Shown here in pieces: positions 5,610 to 15,466 of a stretch of DNA of 19,493 bases; position 1 is the stretch's first letter; each line of letters starts with the position of its first letter. The position numbers and the translations under genes were made by a program. The DNA comes from Nitrospinota bacterium (lineage in GTDB: Bacteria > Nitrospirota > Thermodesulfovibrionia > Thermodesulfovibrionales > UBA1546): NCBI GenBank assembly GCA_018896985.1, contig JAHILQ010000221.1:1-19493 (forward strand), in the 5' to 3' direction. The notes beneath the pieces were generated by a model that worked only from the letters and a program-made list of their open reading frames with translations, had not been told where the DNA came from and did no database searches.

Positions 5610-8081
5610 ATGGACTTTTTGAAGGATATTGAAGAGGTTTTTGACGAATTAAGCGGCCGCGGGCTTGCAGCTTTTTATACTCAAAAAATAGACGACTTTC
5701 TTTCAGAGATTTTCAATTCAATAGAATCAAAGAAACCTATCGCGCTTATTGCAACAGGAGGATACGGCAGGGCGGAACTTGCTCCTTATTCTGATATTGA
5801 TATTATGTTTTTTGCAGAGGATAAGACGGATTCAAAAAAAGTAGAATCCGTGCTTTATAAACTCTGGGATGCAGGGCTTACAATTGGCCACTGCTTCAGG
5901 ACTCCTGATGAATGTATTGCGGAAGCAAAAAAAGACCTGCGGACGCATACATCCCTGCTTGAATCAAGGTTTATTGCCGGAGACAGAGAACTCTATAACT
6001 ACTTTCATAAGAAAGTCTATCCTGAGCTTGCATACAGAAAGCAGAAGAATTTCATAAGCGGGAAGCTGAAAGAAATGGAGAAGAGGCACAGGGACTTCGG
6101 CGGTTCTGTGTTCATGCTTGAACCGAATGTAAAGGAAGGTCAGGGCGGACTCAGGGACATACACACAGTGCTATGGCTTTCAAAGATTGCGTTGAAGATT
6201 AATAACATTGAAGGCATATCAGATGTTATCTCAAGGAATGATTTCAGGAGGCTTATTAAGGCATATGATTTTCTGCTGAAAGTAAGATTCTGCCTGCATC
6301 TCATAAGCAGTAGGAGGGATGACGCTCTTTCATTCAGCGTACAGGATTATGTTTCAAAAAAGATGGGGTTTAATGATTCAAAGAAGTTTTCGGGATCAGA
6401 GAGGTTTATGCGGTATTTTTATCTTAAGGCAAGCGCCGTAAAGGAAATAACATCCACAATATCAGGCATGTGCCTCAGGCAATGGCTGATTACAGGGAAC
6501 TGGGGAGCAGCAAGAAAGAAAAAAATAACGGATAATTTTATTTTGTATAAAGGCGTGATTATCTCATCAGAGAAGGATTTTTTAAAAAACAATCCTGTAG
6601 GCATCATTGAGGCTTTTTTCGCCTTTTCAAAAACGGGCGGATATTTCAGCCATACTCTCAGGGAAGATATTAAGCGCAATCTGCTTTTAGTTGGCAGAAA
6701 GGTCAGGAATTCCCGTAAGGCTGTAGCGTTCTTTCTTGAGGTATTTAAGGGAAAAAGGGTATATGAGACCCTCAGGGAGATGCATGAAACAGGCGTGCTT
6801 GGAAGATTTATTCCTGAATTCGGCGCATTGAAGTCTCTTGTGATCCATGAACCCTTTCATAGATATACTGTTGATGAACATACAATTCTTGCAATAAGAA
6901 ACCTTGAGAGCTTGGCTGCTACAAAGTATAAAAACCTTGAACATCTCGCCGGGATTATGAAGAATATAAAGGAAAGAGAAATACTATTCATGGCATTGCT
7001 CTTTCACGACATAGGCAAGGCTGCAGGCAGATATCATGAAGAGGAAGGATACAAAAGGCTTAAAAATATTGTGGAGAGATTCAACATTGATATTGAGAAA
7101 CGGCAGAGGATAGAATTCCTTGTCAGGAACCATATCCTGATGTCTGTTGTTGCATTAAAAAGGGAGATTGAGGATTCTGAGGTTATAGCGCAGTTTGCTG
7201 ATTCAGCAAGTGACGAGGAAAGCCTGACGGCGCTCTGTCTTATGACCTATGCAGATATGTCTGCTGTCAATCCTGATTTCTGGACAGAGTGGAAGGCTTA
7301 TCTCCTTAAAGAACTCTATGAAAGGACATTAAATCATCTCCGCGGAATAAGAAAAGACCCTGCCGCTTATATAGAAAGTATTCTGTCTTCCTGCGCAGAT
7401 GCTGACAGAGAGGGAGTAAGCAGTTTTCTGAATGAGATGCCTGAGAGGTATCTGCTCTCAACGCCTCCTGAAAAAATACAGGAGGATTACAATCTTGCGC
7501 GCAATGTCCGGAGTGACGGTTTTGCAGTATCAATAAGCGAAAAATCACGTGGCACAACAGAGATAACAGTGAGCGCATGGGACAGCCCCGGACTTTTTTC
7601 ACGGATAGTCGGGTTTCTCTCTTCAAAATGGCTGAGTATAGTAAGGGCAAGGCTGTATACTGGTAAAAATGGACTTGTTATTGATAAAATTCAAATTTCA
7701 AACTGGAAAGAACTCTGGTGGAATGAAATGGAAGATGTTATTAAAAACGGGCTGAAGGATGTTGCAGCAGGAGGCGGATATATAAACCTGCATGGTATCG
7801 CAAAAGAGGTTAACGGGAAATTTGACGTGTTTGTGGAACTTGATAATGAGACTTCTGAGGAAAGCACGGTTGTTGAATTTTTTTTAAAGGATAGGCGCGG
7901 CCTTCTCTATGATGTGTCTAACCTTATGCATGAAAGCGGGCTGAATATAATATCGGCAAGGGTTAATACTGAATCAGGTATTGCTCAGGACGTTTTTTAT
8001 ATTCAGCATGACGGCAAAAAGGTTAATGGGCTTAAAGCTGTGAAATTGCTGGAATCTCTATGGAAAAATCTAAAAGGATAA
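5610..8081 (+). CDS. glnD: Bifunctional PII uridylyltransferase/uridylyl-removing enzyme
   Basis: GlnD adds UMP to PII proteins under nitrogen limitation and removes it when glutamine is high, so it is the primary nitrogen sensor. All domains are visible in 823 residues (E. coli about 890). The nucleotidyltransferase motif is IATGGYGRAELAPYSDIDIM (residues 47-66, metal-binding Asp62 and Asp64). The conserved EPNVKEGQGGLRDIHT lies at 171-186. An HD hydrolase domain has His424 in YTVDEHT and His466-Asp467 in LLFHDIGK. Two ACT domains follow (about 650-700, AWDSPGLFSRIVGFLS; about 752-815, LKDRRGLLYDVSNLM) for glutamine binding. No residue is obviously missing. The start ATG has no Shine-Dalgarno sequence. 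Its last 22 nt overlap the next gene, so it leads an operon with tamB and the Omp85 gene, an unusual coupling. Confidence 0.95.
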   Translation: MDFLKDIEEVFDELSGRGLAAFYTQKIDDFLSEIFNSIESKKPIALIATGGYGRAELAPYSDIDIMFFAEDKTDSKKVESVLYKLWDAGLTIGHCFRTPDECIAEAKKDLRTHTSLLESRFIAGDRELYNYFHKKVYPELAYRKQKNFISGKLKEMEKRHRDFGGSVFMLEPNVKEGQGGLRDIHTVLWLSKIALKINNIEGISDVISRNDFRRLIKAYDFLLKVRFCLHLISSRRDDALSFSVQDYVSKKMGFNDSKKFSGSERFMRYFYLKASAVKEITSTISGMCLRQWLITGNWGAARKKKITDNFILYKGVIISSEKDFLKNNPVGIIEAFFAFSKTGGYFSHTLREDIKRNLLLVGRKVRNSRKAVAFFLEVFKGKRVYETLREMHETGVLGRFIPEFGALKSLVIHEPFHRYTVDEHTILAIRNLESLAATKYKNLEHLAGIMKNIKEREILFMALLFHDIGKAAGRYHEEEGYKRLKNIVERFNIDIEKRQRIEFLVRNHILMSVVALKREIEDSEVIAQFADSASDEESLTALCLMTYADMSAVNPDFWTEWKAYLLKELYERTLNHLRGIRKDPAAYIESILSSCADADREGVSSFLNEMPERYLLSTPPEKIQEDYNLARNVRSDGFAVSISEKSRGTTEITVSAWDSPGLFSRIVGFLSSKWLSIVRARLYTGKNGLVIDKIQISNWKELWWNEMEDVIKNGLKDVAAGGGYINLHGIAKEVNGKFDVFVELDNETSEESTVVEFFLKDRRGLLYDVSNLMHESGLNIISARVNTESGIAQDVFYIQHDGKKVNGLKAVKLLESLWKNLKG

Positions 8082-11000
8082 AACGAATAGCATATCTTTT
8101 CACAGGCGTACTGCTCATAGGGATAATTATCTTTGTTTCCCGCGGCCCGCACATATCAAATACATTAAAGAGAATAATACTGCCTGAACTTGAGAATATG
8201 ACAGGCCGCAAGGTAATAGCCCATAAAATATATCTTAATTTATTTCCGTTATTCATTGAGGCAAAGGGTGTGAAGTTGTTTGATGATGAGGGCAACAGGG
8301 TTTTGACTGTTGACAGGATAAAGGGATATCTGAAGCTGTCCGCAATACGGAGAAAAAAAATAGCCCTGAAAAGAATAGTGATAAAAGAGCCTGAGTTATC
8401 GACTGACAGGGAACAGGCGGATGACATCATCAAGAGGGTTAAAGGGTATTTGATTAAGGAAGACCCCAAGAAGATGAAAGTCGCAGTGGATGTGATAGAA
8501 GTGCGTGATGGAGGATTTGGCTTTTATGATCCTGCATATGGCGCTGTTTTAAGAGGCAAAGGATTGAGCGGTGAGATTCTGTTAGGTGAAACCACGCGAA
8601 TGAAAGCTAACATAAAAGAATTTATCTCCAATATTCAGGGTTTCCCTGAATTGAAAGTTGGCGCAGATGCTGTATTATTTTTCAGGAAAGACGGAATTGA
8701 TATAAAGAATGTCACTCTCAGGGCTTATGATTCAGAACTGAAGGCAGGCGGTTTTTATTCGGCTGAAGGAAAAGGTGATATAAAAACAGCTATTGAACTT
8801 TCTGCTGATTCTGTAAAAAAAGTTTTCGGGCTGAAAAAGAGCGGCAAGGGAAAAATATTTGCAAAGGGCGATATAAAATTTGGAGAAGGCGCTCCTTTTG
8901 TGGATATCAGAGTCAGCGGCAATTTTTATCTTCAGTCTTTGATGGAGCTTCTCAAAGTAAAAGAGAGAGTTGAAGGATGGGTGGATTTTGACGGAAAGAT
9001 AAGCGGGGCGGGTTCAAAGATTACAGGCAGAGCAGATGCGACGTTAAAAAAGGGAAATCTTTTCGATGTTGCTGTGGACAGCCTCAAGTGCAATATAGTT
9101 TACAGCAACGGAGTCATGAGTTTTAAAAACGGTAAGGCAGCGCTTTACAATGGCAGGGCAGATGCAGAGGCGACTTTAAAACTTCCGAAAGTTGACCATT
9201 ATTCAGTGAGGGTGAATTTTACGGATGTTGACGGTCAGCCGGCATTTAAGCTTATCGGTATGGATATAGAGGCTCTGAAGGGCAAGGTAAAAGGAGAGCT
9301 TTTTTCTTCTGACAGCGAATTTAATCCGTCCGGATGGTTTAGTTACAACAGCGAGCAGACTGGTAGTGATTTAATAGGGAGAGTAAAGAGAATAAGAGGG
9401 GAATTTAAGGTGCAGGGTGATATGCTTTCCCTTTCTAATACAGAAGTCAGAACTGATAAGTCATCGCTGGATATAAACGGCACAGTTGCTATATCTGCTT
9501 CAGCGCTCAACCTTAAAGGCAGACTTATAACTCATGACATCGCAGACCTCACGTCTCCTTATTTTGATCTTCTGAAAGGCACAGGCGAGTTTACAGGCAC
9601 AATAACCGGAAAATTTGATGACCCGCTCATAGGCGGTGCAGTGAGGATGACAGCCGCATCCTTAAAAGGTTACGGGCTTGATAATGTTTCAGGCGAGCTT
9701 TCTTACAGAAAAAATCTTCTTGAGATAAAAGGTTTGTCAGTTAAAGCAAAAGATGAGGAGCACACAGCAAGAGGATATGTAAAATTTAATGCTGCAAAGA
9801 AGATTTTTGACCTGAAACAGCCTGATTACAATCTTGCAGTATCATTAAGAGGCGCTGATATTGAAAGGCTGGTGGCAGCCTTTTATAAAAAACTTCCATT
9901 GAAGGGCAGACTGAATACAGAATTTAAGATAACAGGCAATGGCTCCTATCCTGAATATTCAGGCTCTGCGGCTGTAATGAATGCAGAGGCTTATAAATTT
10001 TCAGCAGACTCTCTGGCAACGGATTTCTCTTACAGGCATAAAGACATCGCAGTAAAAAGGGCTCTTATTAAGAAGGGCGGCTCTGCAGTGACTGTTGAGG
10101 GAAGTATTTCAGATATGGAGAAGTTTTCATTCAATGCATCCGGCAGTAAACTATTCTTGAAAGATACGGGACTGAGAAACATTCCTGACGATGCGGTATT
10201 GAATATAAATGCGGCAGGCTCAGGCGCTTTTGATAATCCCTCCATAACTATAAACGGGAAATTATCAGGCGGAACATTTAAAGGCAGACCGCTTGGCACA
10301 GGCGCCATAAATGCTTCTATTAAAAATAAAGATATTCTGTTCAGCGCAGTGCTTTTTAATGAGAAGGTGATTATGAAAGGAAAGGGATATCTGAGTGATT
10401 TACTGCCGTGGAGCGGAGAGATTACCATGACGTCAGGCAGATATGACTTTCTTCTGTCAGCTTTGCTGAAGGATGTTCCTGATGACCTTGTAGTCAATAT
10501 GAAGGGGAGTGCGGTAATGTCAGGAACCAGAAAAACCTTTTCAGCTTCTGCAGTTTTAAATCAGGTTAATGCGGCTCTTTATGGACACAGCTTCTCCAAT
10601 GATTCGGATATAAAATTCAGATTTGATAATAGAAAAATGTCTTTTTCCGCATTTACAATGCGGAGCGGGAATGCCTCTTTCAGCATGCGGGGCAGCATGG
10701 AAATAGGCAGAGAGTACAATATATCCCTTGAAGGCAGTTCAGCGCTTTCTCCTCTGAAGGGATTTTCAAAAAAGGTTGGCGTTCTGAGGGGCGACGCTGA
10801 TTTCGCCCTGACTGTAGGGGGTAAATGGGACAACCCTCATATAAACGGCAATCTCAATGTGAGCAACGGGCTGTTCGGATTAAAGGATATGCACCAGCGA
10901 GTCAGTTCAATAAACGGTTTATTTTATTTTGAGGGAAACAAAATTGTTATACGCAAACTCTCAGGGAAACTTGGAGGCGGAGATATAGATGCGACGGGGG

Positions 11001-11989
11001 TTGTCTATCTCAGCGGTTTTAATCTTAAGAGGTTTTATCTCGATACAAAACTGAACAATATCACAACTTCCATATCCAAAGATTTCTCTGTTAATTTTTA
11101 CGGCAATGTTCTCTATAAAGGGACTCTTGATGCGCAGAATATTACCGGCGATATAAGAGTGAATAGAGCAAGGTATAGGGAGAGATTAGAATGGAAAAGC
11201 TGGCTTCTCAAGGCAAAGACCGCAGAAAGGCCAAGGGGTGAACTGACTGGAGTAGAAAAAGCAGTATTGAATGTGAAGATATATGGAGCAGAAAATATCA
11301 TTGTGGACAACAACATAGCGCGTGCGCCGTTGAAAGTGGATATGGTTTTGAGAGGCACAATAGGACAGCCGCTTCTTTTCGGAAGGATTGAGTCCAAAGA
11401 AGGGAAGGTCTATTTCAGGAACAATGAATTCAGGATAATGAACGCAAGCGCTGATTTTACTGATCAGAACAGGATAAATCCTGTAATGGAGATGGTGGCA
11501 CAGACAATAGTGAAAGGGTACAACATCAGGCTGAGCCTTGAAGGACAGATGGAGCATTTTAACCTCTCTCTTGTTTCTGATCCGCCTCTTGAGGAGACGG
11601 ATATACTCAGTTTGCTTACTGTAGGGCAGATAGGGAAACAATTGAAAGGCCTTGAGGGAGGAATTGGAGCTGTTGAGGCTGCTTCATTTCTGACAGGCAA
11701 GGTTCAGGATGTTTTTGAAGACAGGCTGAGAAACATAACAGGGCTTGACAGGGTTCAGGTAGACCCTTATGTGTCCAAGTCCACAGGCACGGTAGGCCCG
11801 AGGCTGACTGTGTCAAAGAGGCTTTTAGGCGATAAACTGTTTGTAACTTATACATCTGTCGTGGGTTCTACCGAGGAACAGGTGCTTAAACTTGAGTATA
11901 TTCTTGATAAGAATGTCTCACTGATTGGCGTGAGGGATGAAAAAGGCAGTGTTGGCGGAGACATCAAGTTCAGATTTGAATTTAAATAA
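8060..11989 (+). CDS. tamB: TamB-like translocation and assembly module protein
   Basis: The 1309-residue product has one N-terminal membrane anchor (about residues 9-29, AYLFTGVLLIGIIIFVSRG). A very long periplasmic region of repeating beta-rich AsmA-type segments follows (frequent ALKGKVKGE or GSAVMSGTRK style strands ending in Gly-rich turns). The C-terminus is a TamB domain (DUF490): EETDILSLLTVGQIGKQLKG, GGIGAVEAASFLTGKV, and a terminal beta hairpin ending IKFRFEFK. TamB and AsmA-like proteins bridge inner and outer membranes and are implicated in outer-membrane protein insertion and phospholipid transport. Its start overlaps glnD by 22 nt, with GGA about 9 nt before the ATG. The Omp85 gene begins 17 nt after its stop. 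Length is close to E. coli TamB (about 1260). Confidence 0.9.
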   Translation: MEKSKRIKRIAYLFTGVLLIGIIIFVSRGPHISNTLKRIILPELENMTGRKVIAHKIYLNLFPLFIEAKGVKLFDDEGNRVLTVDRIKGYLKLSAIRRKKIALKRIVIKEPELSTDREQADDIIKRVKGYLIKEDPKKMKVAVDVIEVRDGGFGFYDPAYGAVLRGKGLSGEILLGETTRMKANIKEFISNIQGFPELKVGADAVLFFRKDGIDIKNVTLRAYDSELKAGGFYSAEGKGDIKTAIELSADSVKKVFGLKKSGKGKIFAKGDIKFGEGAPFVDIRVSGNFYLQSLMELLKVKERVEGWVDFDGKISGAGSKITGRADATLKKGNLFDVAVDSLKCNIVYSNGVMSFKNGKAALYNGRADAEATLKLPKVDHYSVRVNFTDVDGQPAFKLIGMDIEALKGKVKGELFSSDSEFNPSGWFSYNSEQTGSDLIGRVKRIRGEFKVQGDMLSLSNTEVRTDKSSLDINGTVAISASALNLKGRLITHDIADLTSPYFDLLKGTGEFTGTITGKFDDPLIGGAVRMTAASLKGYGLDNVSGELSYRKNLLEIKGLSVKAKDEEHTARGYVKFNAAKKIFDLKQPDYNLAVSLRGADIERLVAAFYKKLPLKGRLNTEFKITGNGSYPEYSGSAAVMNAEAYKFSADSLATDFSYRHKDIAVKRALIKKGGSAVTVEGSISDMEKFSFNASGSKLFLKDTGLRNIPDDAVLNINAAGSGAFDNPSITINGKLSGGTFKGRPLGTGAINASIKNKDILFSAVLFNEKVIMKGKGYLSDLLPWSGEITMTSGRYDFLLSALLKDVPDDLVVNMKGSAVMSGTRKTFSASAVLNQVNAALYGHSFSNDSDIKFRFDNRKMSFSAFTMRSGNASFSMRGSMEIGREYNISLEGSSALSPLKGFSKKVGVLRGDADFALTVGGKWDNPHINGNLNVSNGLFGLKDMHQRVSSINGLFYFEGNKIVIRKLSGKLGGGDIDATGVVYLSGFNLKRFYLDTKLNNITTSISKDFSVNFYGNVLYKGTLDAQNITGDIRVNRARYRERLEWKSWLLKAKTAERPRGELTGVEKAVLNVKIYGAENIIVDNNIARAPLKVDMVLRGTIGQPLLFGRIESKEGKVYFRNNEFRIMNASADFTDQNRINPVMEMVAQTIVKGYNIRLSLEGQMEHFNLSLVSDPPLEETDILSLLTVGQIGKQLKGLEGGIGAVEAASFLTGKVQDVFEDRLRNITGLDRVQVDPYVSKSTGTVGPRLTVSKRLLGDKLFVTYTSVVGSTEEQVLKLEYILDKNVSLIGVRDEKGSVGGDIKFRFEFK

Positions 11990-12006
11990 AAAAGGCTGAA
12001 TGCAAG

Positions 12007-14724
12007 ATGAAATGCTTATGGCAGATTGATAAACGCAGAAGAATGGTAAAAATCATTTTTTTATCATTCCTGATTTTTATTTTCACGCCATTTCTTGCTC
12101 ATCCCTCTGTTGCATCTGCTGAGACATCATACGCTGCAGTCAGTAAAATTGATGTTTCAGGACTGCATTCCATGAAGAGCGAAGAACTTCTGGACATTTT
12201 AAACATAAAGATTGGTGATGTCTTTAACCCTTCATCTGTCCGCGCCGGGTTAAAATTAGCATTTCTCAAGGGGATATTTGAGGACATATCTGTTGAAGTT
12301 AATGATGAAGACAGAACCTTTATCATGGTAAGGGTCAGGGAGAGAGATATAATAAAGAAAATTGTTATTGCCGGAAATCAACGCCTGTCAAAGAAGATAA
12401 TAAAAAATCATTTCCCATTAAAAGAAGAACAGGCTATGAGATATGACCGTATGGAAGATGCTGTAAAGGAGCTTAAGAATGCATTGTCTGAAAGGGGATT
12501 TCCTCATGCAGATATAAAACTCGCTATAGAGAATACCGGCACGCCTTACAGGGTGAATCTTTTACTTACGATAGACGAGGGAATGCCTGAGATAATAAAA
12601 AGCATTAAAATTATCGGGTCTGCGGAAGCGAAAGAATTAATTAAAATTGAGGAAGGCGACATCTATGACCAGATTAAATTAAGAAAAGAGATGGAGAGAA
12701 TCAGGGCACATTATAAGAAAGACAATTTTCTTAAACCTGTTGTTGGCTCCTATACTTTTAGCAATGGCAATCTTGAGATTAACATAGACCCGGGTAAAAA
12801 GCTTGAAGTTGTGTTTGAAAACAACTCTGTCCTGAATTCAGAGACTCTTACTAAAGAGACGCCGTTTTTTGAGGCTGAAGACTTCAGGGATGACCTTGTT
12901 GAAGAGGCAATATCAAGGATTGTGTCTTTATATCACTCCAAAGGGTTTCCTTTTGTTCAGGTAGCGCCTGTTATAACATCAGACAAGGACACGGTTATTG
13001 TCAGGTTTTTTATCTTTGAAGGAAGCGAGGTTATTGTCAATTCTGTAACTTTAGAAGGAATAACCATATCTGAAAAAAATCTGAAAGATGTAATGTTATT
13101 AAAAAAAGGTAAGTTGTACAATCCAGACCTTATAGAGGCAGACAAAGCAATATTAATAGAGTTTTACAATGCGCTCGGCTATCTGAACGTGGTGATAGAT
13201 GATGTCAGGATTGCAGTAAAAAATTCCAGGGCGGACATTATAATAAAAATTAAAGAAGGCACAAAGACCTTGATAGAGGGGATTGAGATAAAGGGGGCAA
13301 TTTTTATCTCGAAAAAAGAAATAATAAATGCTGTCAGAATAAAAACAGGGGATCCTTACAATGAAGTTGATATATCAGATGCAAGGTACAAGATTATTGA
13401 CCTTTATTCGAGTAACGGTTTTATTGACTCAAAGGTTGATATAAAGCAGCAGGCCGGAGAGAAAGGTGTGAAGATTATTTTTGAGATTGATGAAGGAAAA
13501 CTGACCTTGTTCGGGAAAACAGTAATAAGCGGCAATGCGGAGACAAAGAATGAGGTAATAAAGAGAGAAATGCTCTATGAAAACGGCGCTCCTTTTAATC
13601 CTTCTCTTCTCACGAAGACGCGGCAGAGACTTTACAAACTCGGCTTGTTTACTGATGTGGATGTAGATGCGATAGAAAAAGAAGGCGATGTAAAGAATAT
13701 TCATGTCAGGGTGAAAGAGGCTAAAGCAGGGGTTGTTGAATTTGGCGTCGGATACGGGGATTATGAGCGGTTCAGGGGGTCATTTGATATAAGCTACAGG
13801 AATCTTTTTGGAATGAACAGGCAGATATCATTCAGAACTGAAATCAGCACGCTTGAGCAGCGTTATATAGTGAATTATACTGAGCCGTGGTTTTCAGGCA
13901 AGCGTCTTCCCTTTAAGGTGTTTCTTATCAAAGAAGAAAGGACAGAAAAAACCATAGAGACCCGTGAGACGCGGTATAAACTGAGAAGGCACACTGCGAG
14001 CGCAGGCTTTGAGAAGAAATTCAGCGAAAGGGTGAAAGGTGAGATTTTTTATGATTTCTCATTAGTCAAAACTTTTGAGGTGAAGCCTGATGTTATCCTT
14101 ACGAAAGAAGATGTGGGAACGCTTGCTATTGCAGGGATAAGGCCTGGTATAGTTTACGATATGAGGGACAATCCTTTTGACCCCAGAAAAGGCGTGCTTG
14201 CCGGGATATCCGTGAAAACCGCATCGGGATACCTTCTGTCAGAAACGGATTTTGTAAAGGCAATAGTCAACGGAAGTGTTTACCATGAGTTAAACAAATA
14301 TTTTGTTATTGCGGTTTCGTTAAAAAGCGGGATGTCTCAGGGTTTTGACAAGACAACAGAGCTTCCGCTTGTCGAGAGATTTTTTCTCGGCGGCAGGACT
14401 ACAGTGCGCGGATATGAACAGGATACACTTGGGCCTAAAGGCGCTGACGGCTCTCCGACAGGCGGCAATGCATTTGTACTGACAAATCTTGAACTCAGGA
14501 CATCTATTGGCAAGGGGTTTGGTCTTGTAACTTTTCTTGACGGCGGCAATGTATGGAAAAAAACCGGCGATATAAAGCTCTCAGAGATGAAATATACTGC
14601 CGGTGCAGGCATAAGATACAATACGCCGGTAGGTCCCCTGAGGATTGACTATGGCCATAAACTTGACAGAGAAAAAGGTGAAAGCAGGGGAGAAGTGCAT
14701 TTCAGTATCGGGCATGCGTTCTAA
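12007..14724 (+). CDS. bamA: Omp85-family insertase (BamA/TamA), seven POTRA domains
   Basis: Omp85 proteins insert beta-barrel proteins into the outer membrane. This 905-residue product has a signal peptide (hydrophobic core about residues 14-31, likely cleavage after VASA). By my reading seven POTRA repeats follow at about 45-112, 115-191, 195-263, 266-340, 342-418, 420-496 and 500-572. Each runs from a strand such as IKKIVIAGN or LFGKTVISGN to a closing VxxxIxEG-like strand. The barrel (about 575-905) carries the lid-lock motif VRGYEQ and ends with His-Ala-Phe, the aromatic terminus expected for barrel recognition. Pairing with tamB suggests a TamA role, but E. coli TamA has three POTRAs and BamA five, so the symbol is provisional. 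A second start at 12043 (MVKIIFLSF) gives a more usual signal peptide. Confidence 0.88.
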   Translation: MKCLWQIDKRRRMVKIIFLSFLIFIFTPFLAHPSVASAETSYAAVSKIDVSGLHSMKSEELLDILNIKIGDVFNPSSVRAGLKLAFLKGIFEDISVEVNDEDRTFIMVRVRERDIIKKIVIAGNQRLSKKIIKNHFPLKEEQAMRYDRMEDAVKELKNALSERGFPHADIKLAIENTGTPYRVNLLLTIDEGMPEIIKSIKIIGSAEAKELIKIEEGDIYDQIKLRKEMERIRAHYKKDNFLKPVVGSYTFSNGNLEINIDPGKKLEVVFENNSVLNSETLTKETPFFEAEDFRDDLVEEAISRIVSLYHSKGFPFVQVAPVITSDKDTVIVRFFIFEGSEVIVNSVTLEGITISEKNLKDVMLLKKGKLYNPDLIEADKAILIEFYNALGYLNVVIDDVRIAVKNSRADIIIKIKEGTKTLIEGIEIKGAIFISKKEIINAVRIKTGDPYNEVDISDARYKIIDLYSSNGFIDSKVDIKQQAGEKGVKIIFEIDEGKLTLFGKTVISGNAETKNEVIKREMLYENGAPFNPSLLTKTRQRLYKLGLFTDVDVDAIEKEGDVKNIHVRVKEAKAGVVEFGVGYGDYERFRGSFDISYRNLFGMNRQISFRTEISTLEQRYIVNYTEPWFSGKRLPFKVFLIKEERTEKTIETRETRYKLRRHTASAGFEKKFSERVKGEIFYDFSLVKTFEVKPDVILTKEDVGTLAIAGIRPGIVYDMRDNPFDPRKGVLAGISVKTASGYLLSETDFVKAIVNGSVYHELNKYFVIAVSLKSGMSQGFDKTTELPLVERFFLGGRTTVRGYEQDTLGPKGADGSPTGGNAFVLTNLELRTSIGKGFGLVTFLDGGNVWKKTGDIKLSEMKYTAGAGIRYNTPVGPLRIDYGHKLDREKGESRGEVHFSIGHAF

Positions 14725-14973
14725 ACATCTTGATTCAGACAGGATTGCAAAGTAAGAAGAGAGTTTTTACCAAGGGCAAGGGGATGCTCATGTAGTTAAT
14801 GTCTTAATGAAGATATGTTTATCATCTTTATCTTGACATAAATCCCGGACAACCTACAAATCCCACGCATCCTGCTTTCCGCAGTCGGCATGAGGTGTTG
14901 ATGCAGGCAGTTATTGCCCCTTTATTATGAATCTTTGGAACAGGCCTTTCTATGTTTTTCGGTTTACCCCTAT
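14725..14973. other. Spacer with Cys-rich open frame lacking a start
   Basis: No gene is supported. On the minus strand a frame overlapping the end of the neighbouring gene stays open to TAA at about 14832 and has four cysteines near its end (SCRLRKAGCVGFVGCPGF), but it has no ATG, GTG or TTG start. It may be part of a dispersed intergenic repeat. No terminator for the Omp85 operon is evident. Confidence 0.3.
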
Positions 14974-15324
14974 CTACTTTCTTTTTGATTTTGATCTGCC
15001 AGCGCCTTTCTTTTTAGGAGAGAGATTTTCAAGTCTTGCAATCTGAGCTTCAAGTTTTTTTATGCCTGCCATTGTTGCCTTTACCTTTGCATCAAGCAGA
15101 GGACTTTTCGCGCTTTTTGATGCAAGGTCATAAACCTTCCCGCCGAGTTCTGTGAAATTAGACTGAACCTTCATTTTCAGTTCAAAAACTTTGTATCTCC
15201 TCTTTCCTTCCTCTGCCAGTTCCTCTGCCTTTTCAACGGCAACAGTAGCTCCCTTTCTTACAGCAGCAATGCTCTCATCAACGCCTTTCTGGATGTCTTT
15301 TTTAACCCTGTCCCATAGTCCCAT
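14974..15324 (-). CDS. Small Lys-rich coiled-coil protein of unknown function
   Basis: The 116-residue protein starts MGLWDRVKKDIQKGVDESI. It is almost entirely predicted helix, with heptad-like Ala/Val/Leu spacing through EKAEELAEEGKRRYKVFELK and again in AGIKKLEAQIARLENL. A short conserved-looking core, FTELGGKVYDLASK, sits mid-protein, and the C-terminus is a basic tail (KKKGAGRSKSKRK). There is no signal peptide or membrane span. A strong ribosome binding site (AAAGGAGG) lies 8 nt before the ATG, so it is surely expressed. Similar short proteins with an ELGGKVYDL core occur in other environmental bacteria without known function. The basic tail could bind nucleic acid; that is a guess. It is transcribed alone, convergent with the Omp85 operon. 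Confidence 0.75.
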   Translation of the reverse strand: MGLWDRVKKDIQKGVDESIAAVRKGATVAVEKAEELAEEGKRRYKVFELKMKVQSNFTELGGKVYDLASKSAKSPLLDAKVKATMAGIKKLEAQIARLENLSPKKKGAGRSKSKRK

Positions 15325-15466
15325 AAAATTCCTCCTTTATAAGTTGTATGTCATTAATATATCACAAAAAACGCATTTGTTGACAAAAATCTCTATGTTC
15401 TAAATGGGGCTATTGTCTATTTTTTGTCTGGTTGGGCATTATATACTATATCTTGCCACATTTTTT

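Noticed and set aside
10030..10497. 155-codon minus-strand ORF within tamB
   Set aside because: Composition (Ser/Pro/Leu-rich, no recognisable motif) is typical of an antisense shadow; the plus-strand gene is continuous and in-family.
14832..14998. Cys-rich minus-strand open frame ending GCVGFVGCPGFMSR
   Set aside because: No usable start codon exists between the upstream stop and the cysteine-rich part, so it is not a gene as it stands. It is more likely repeat DNA.
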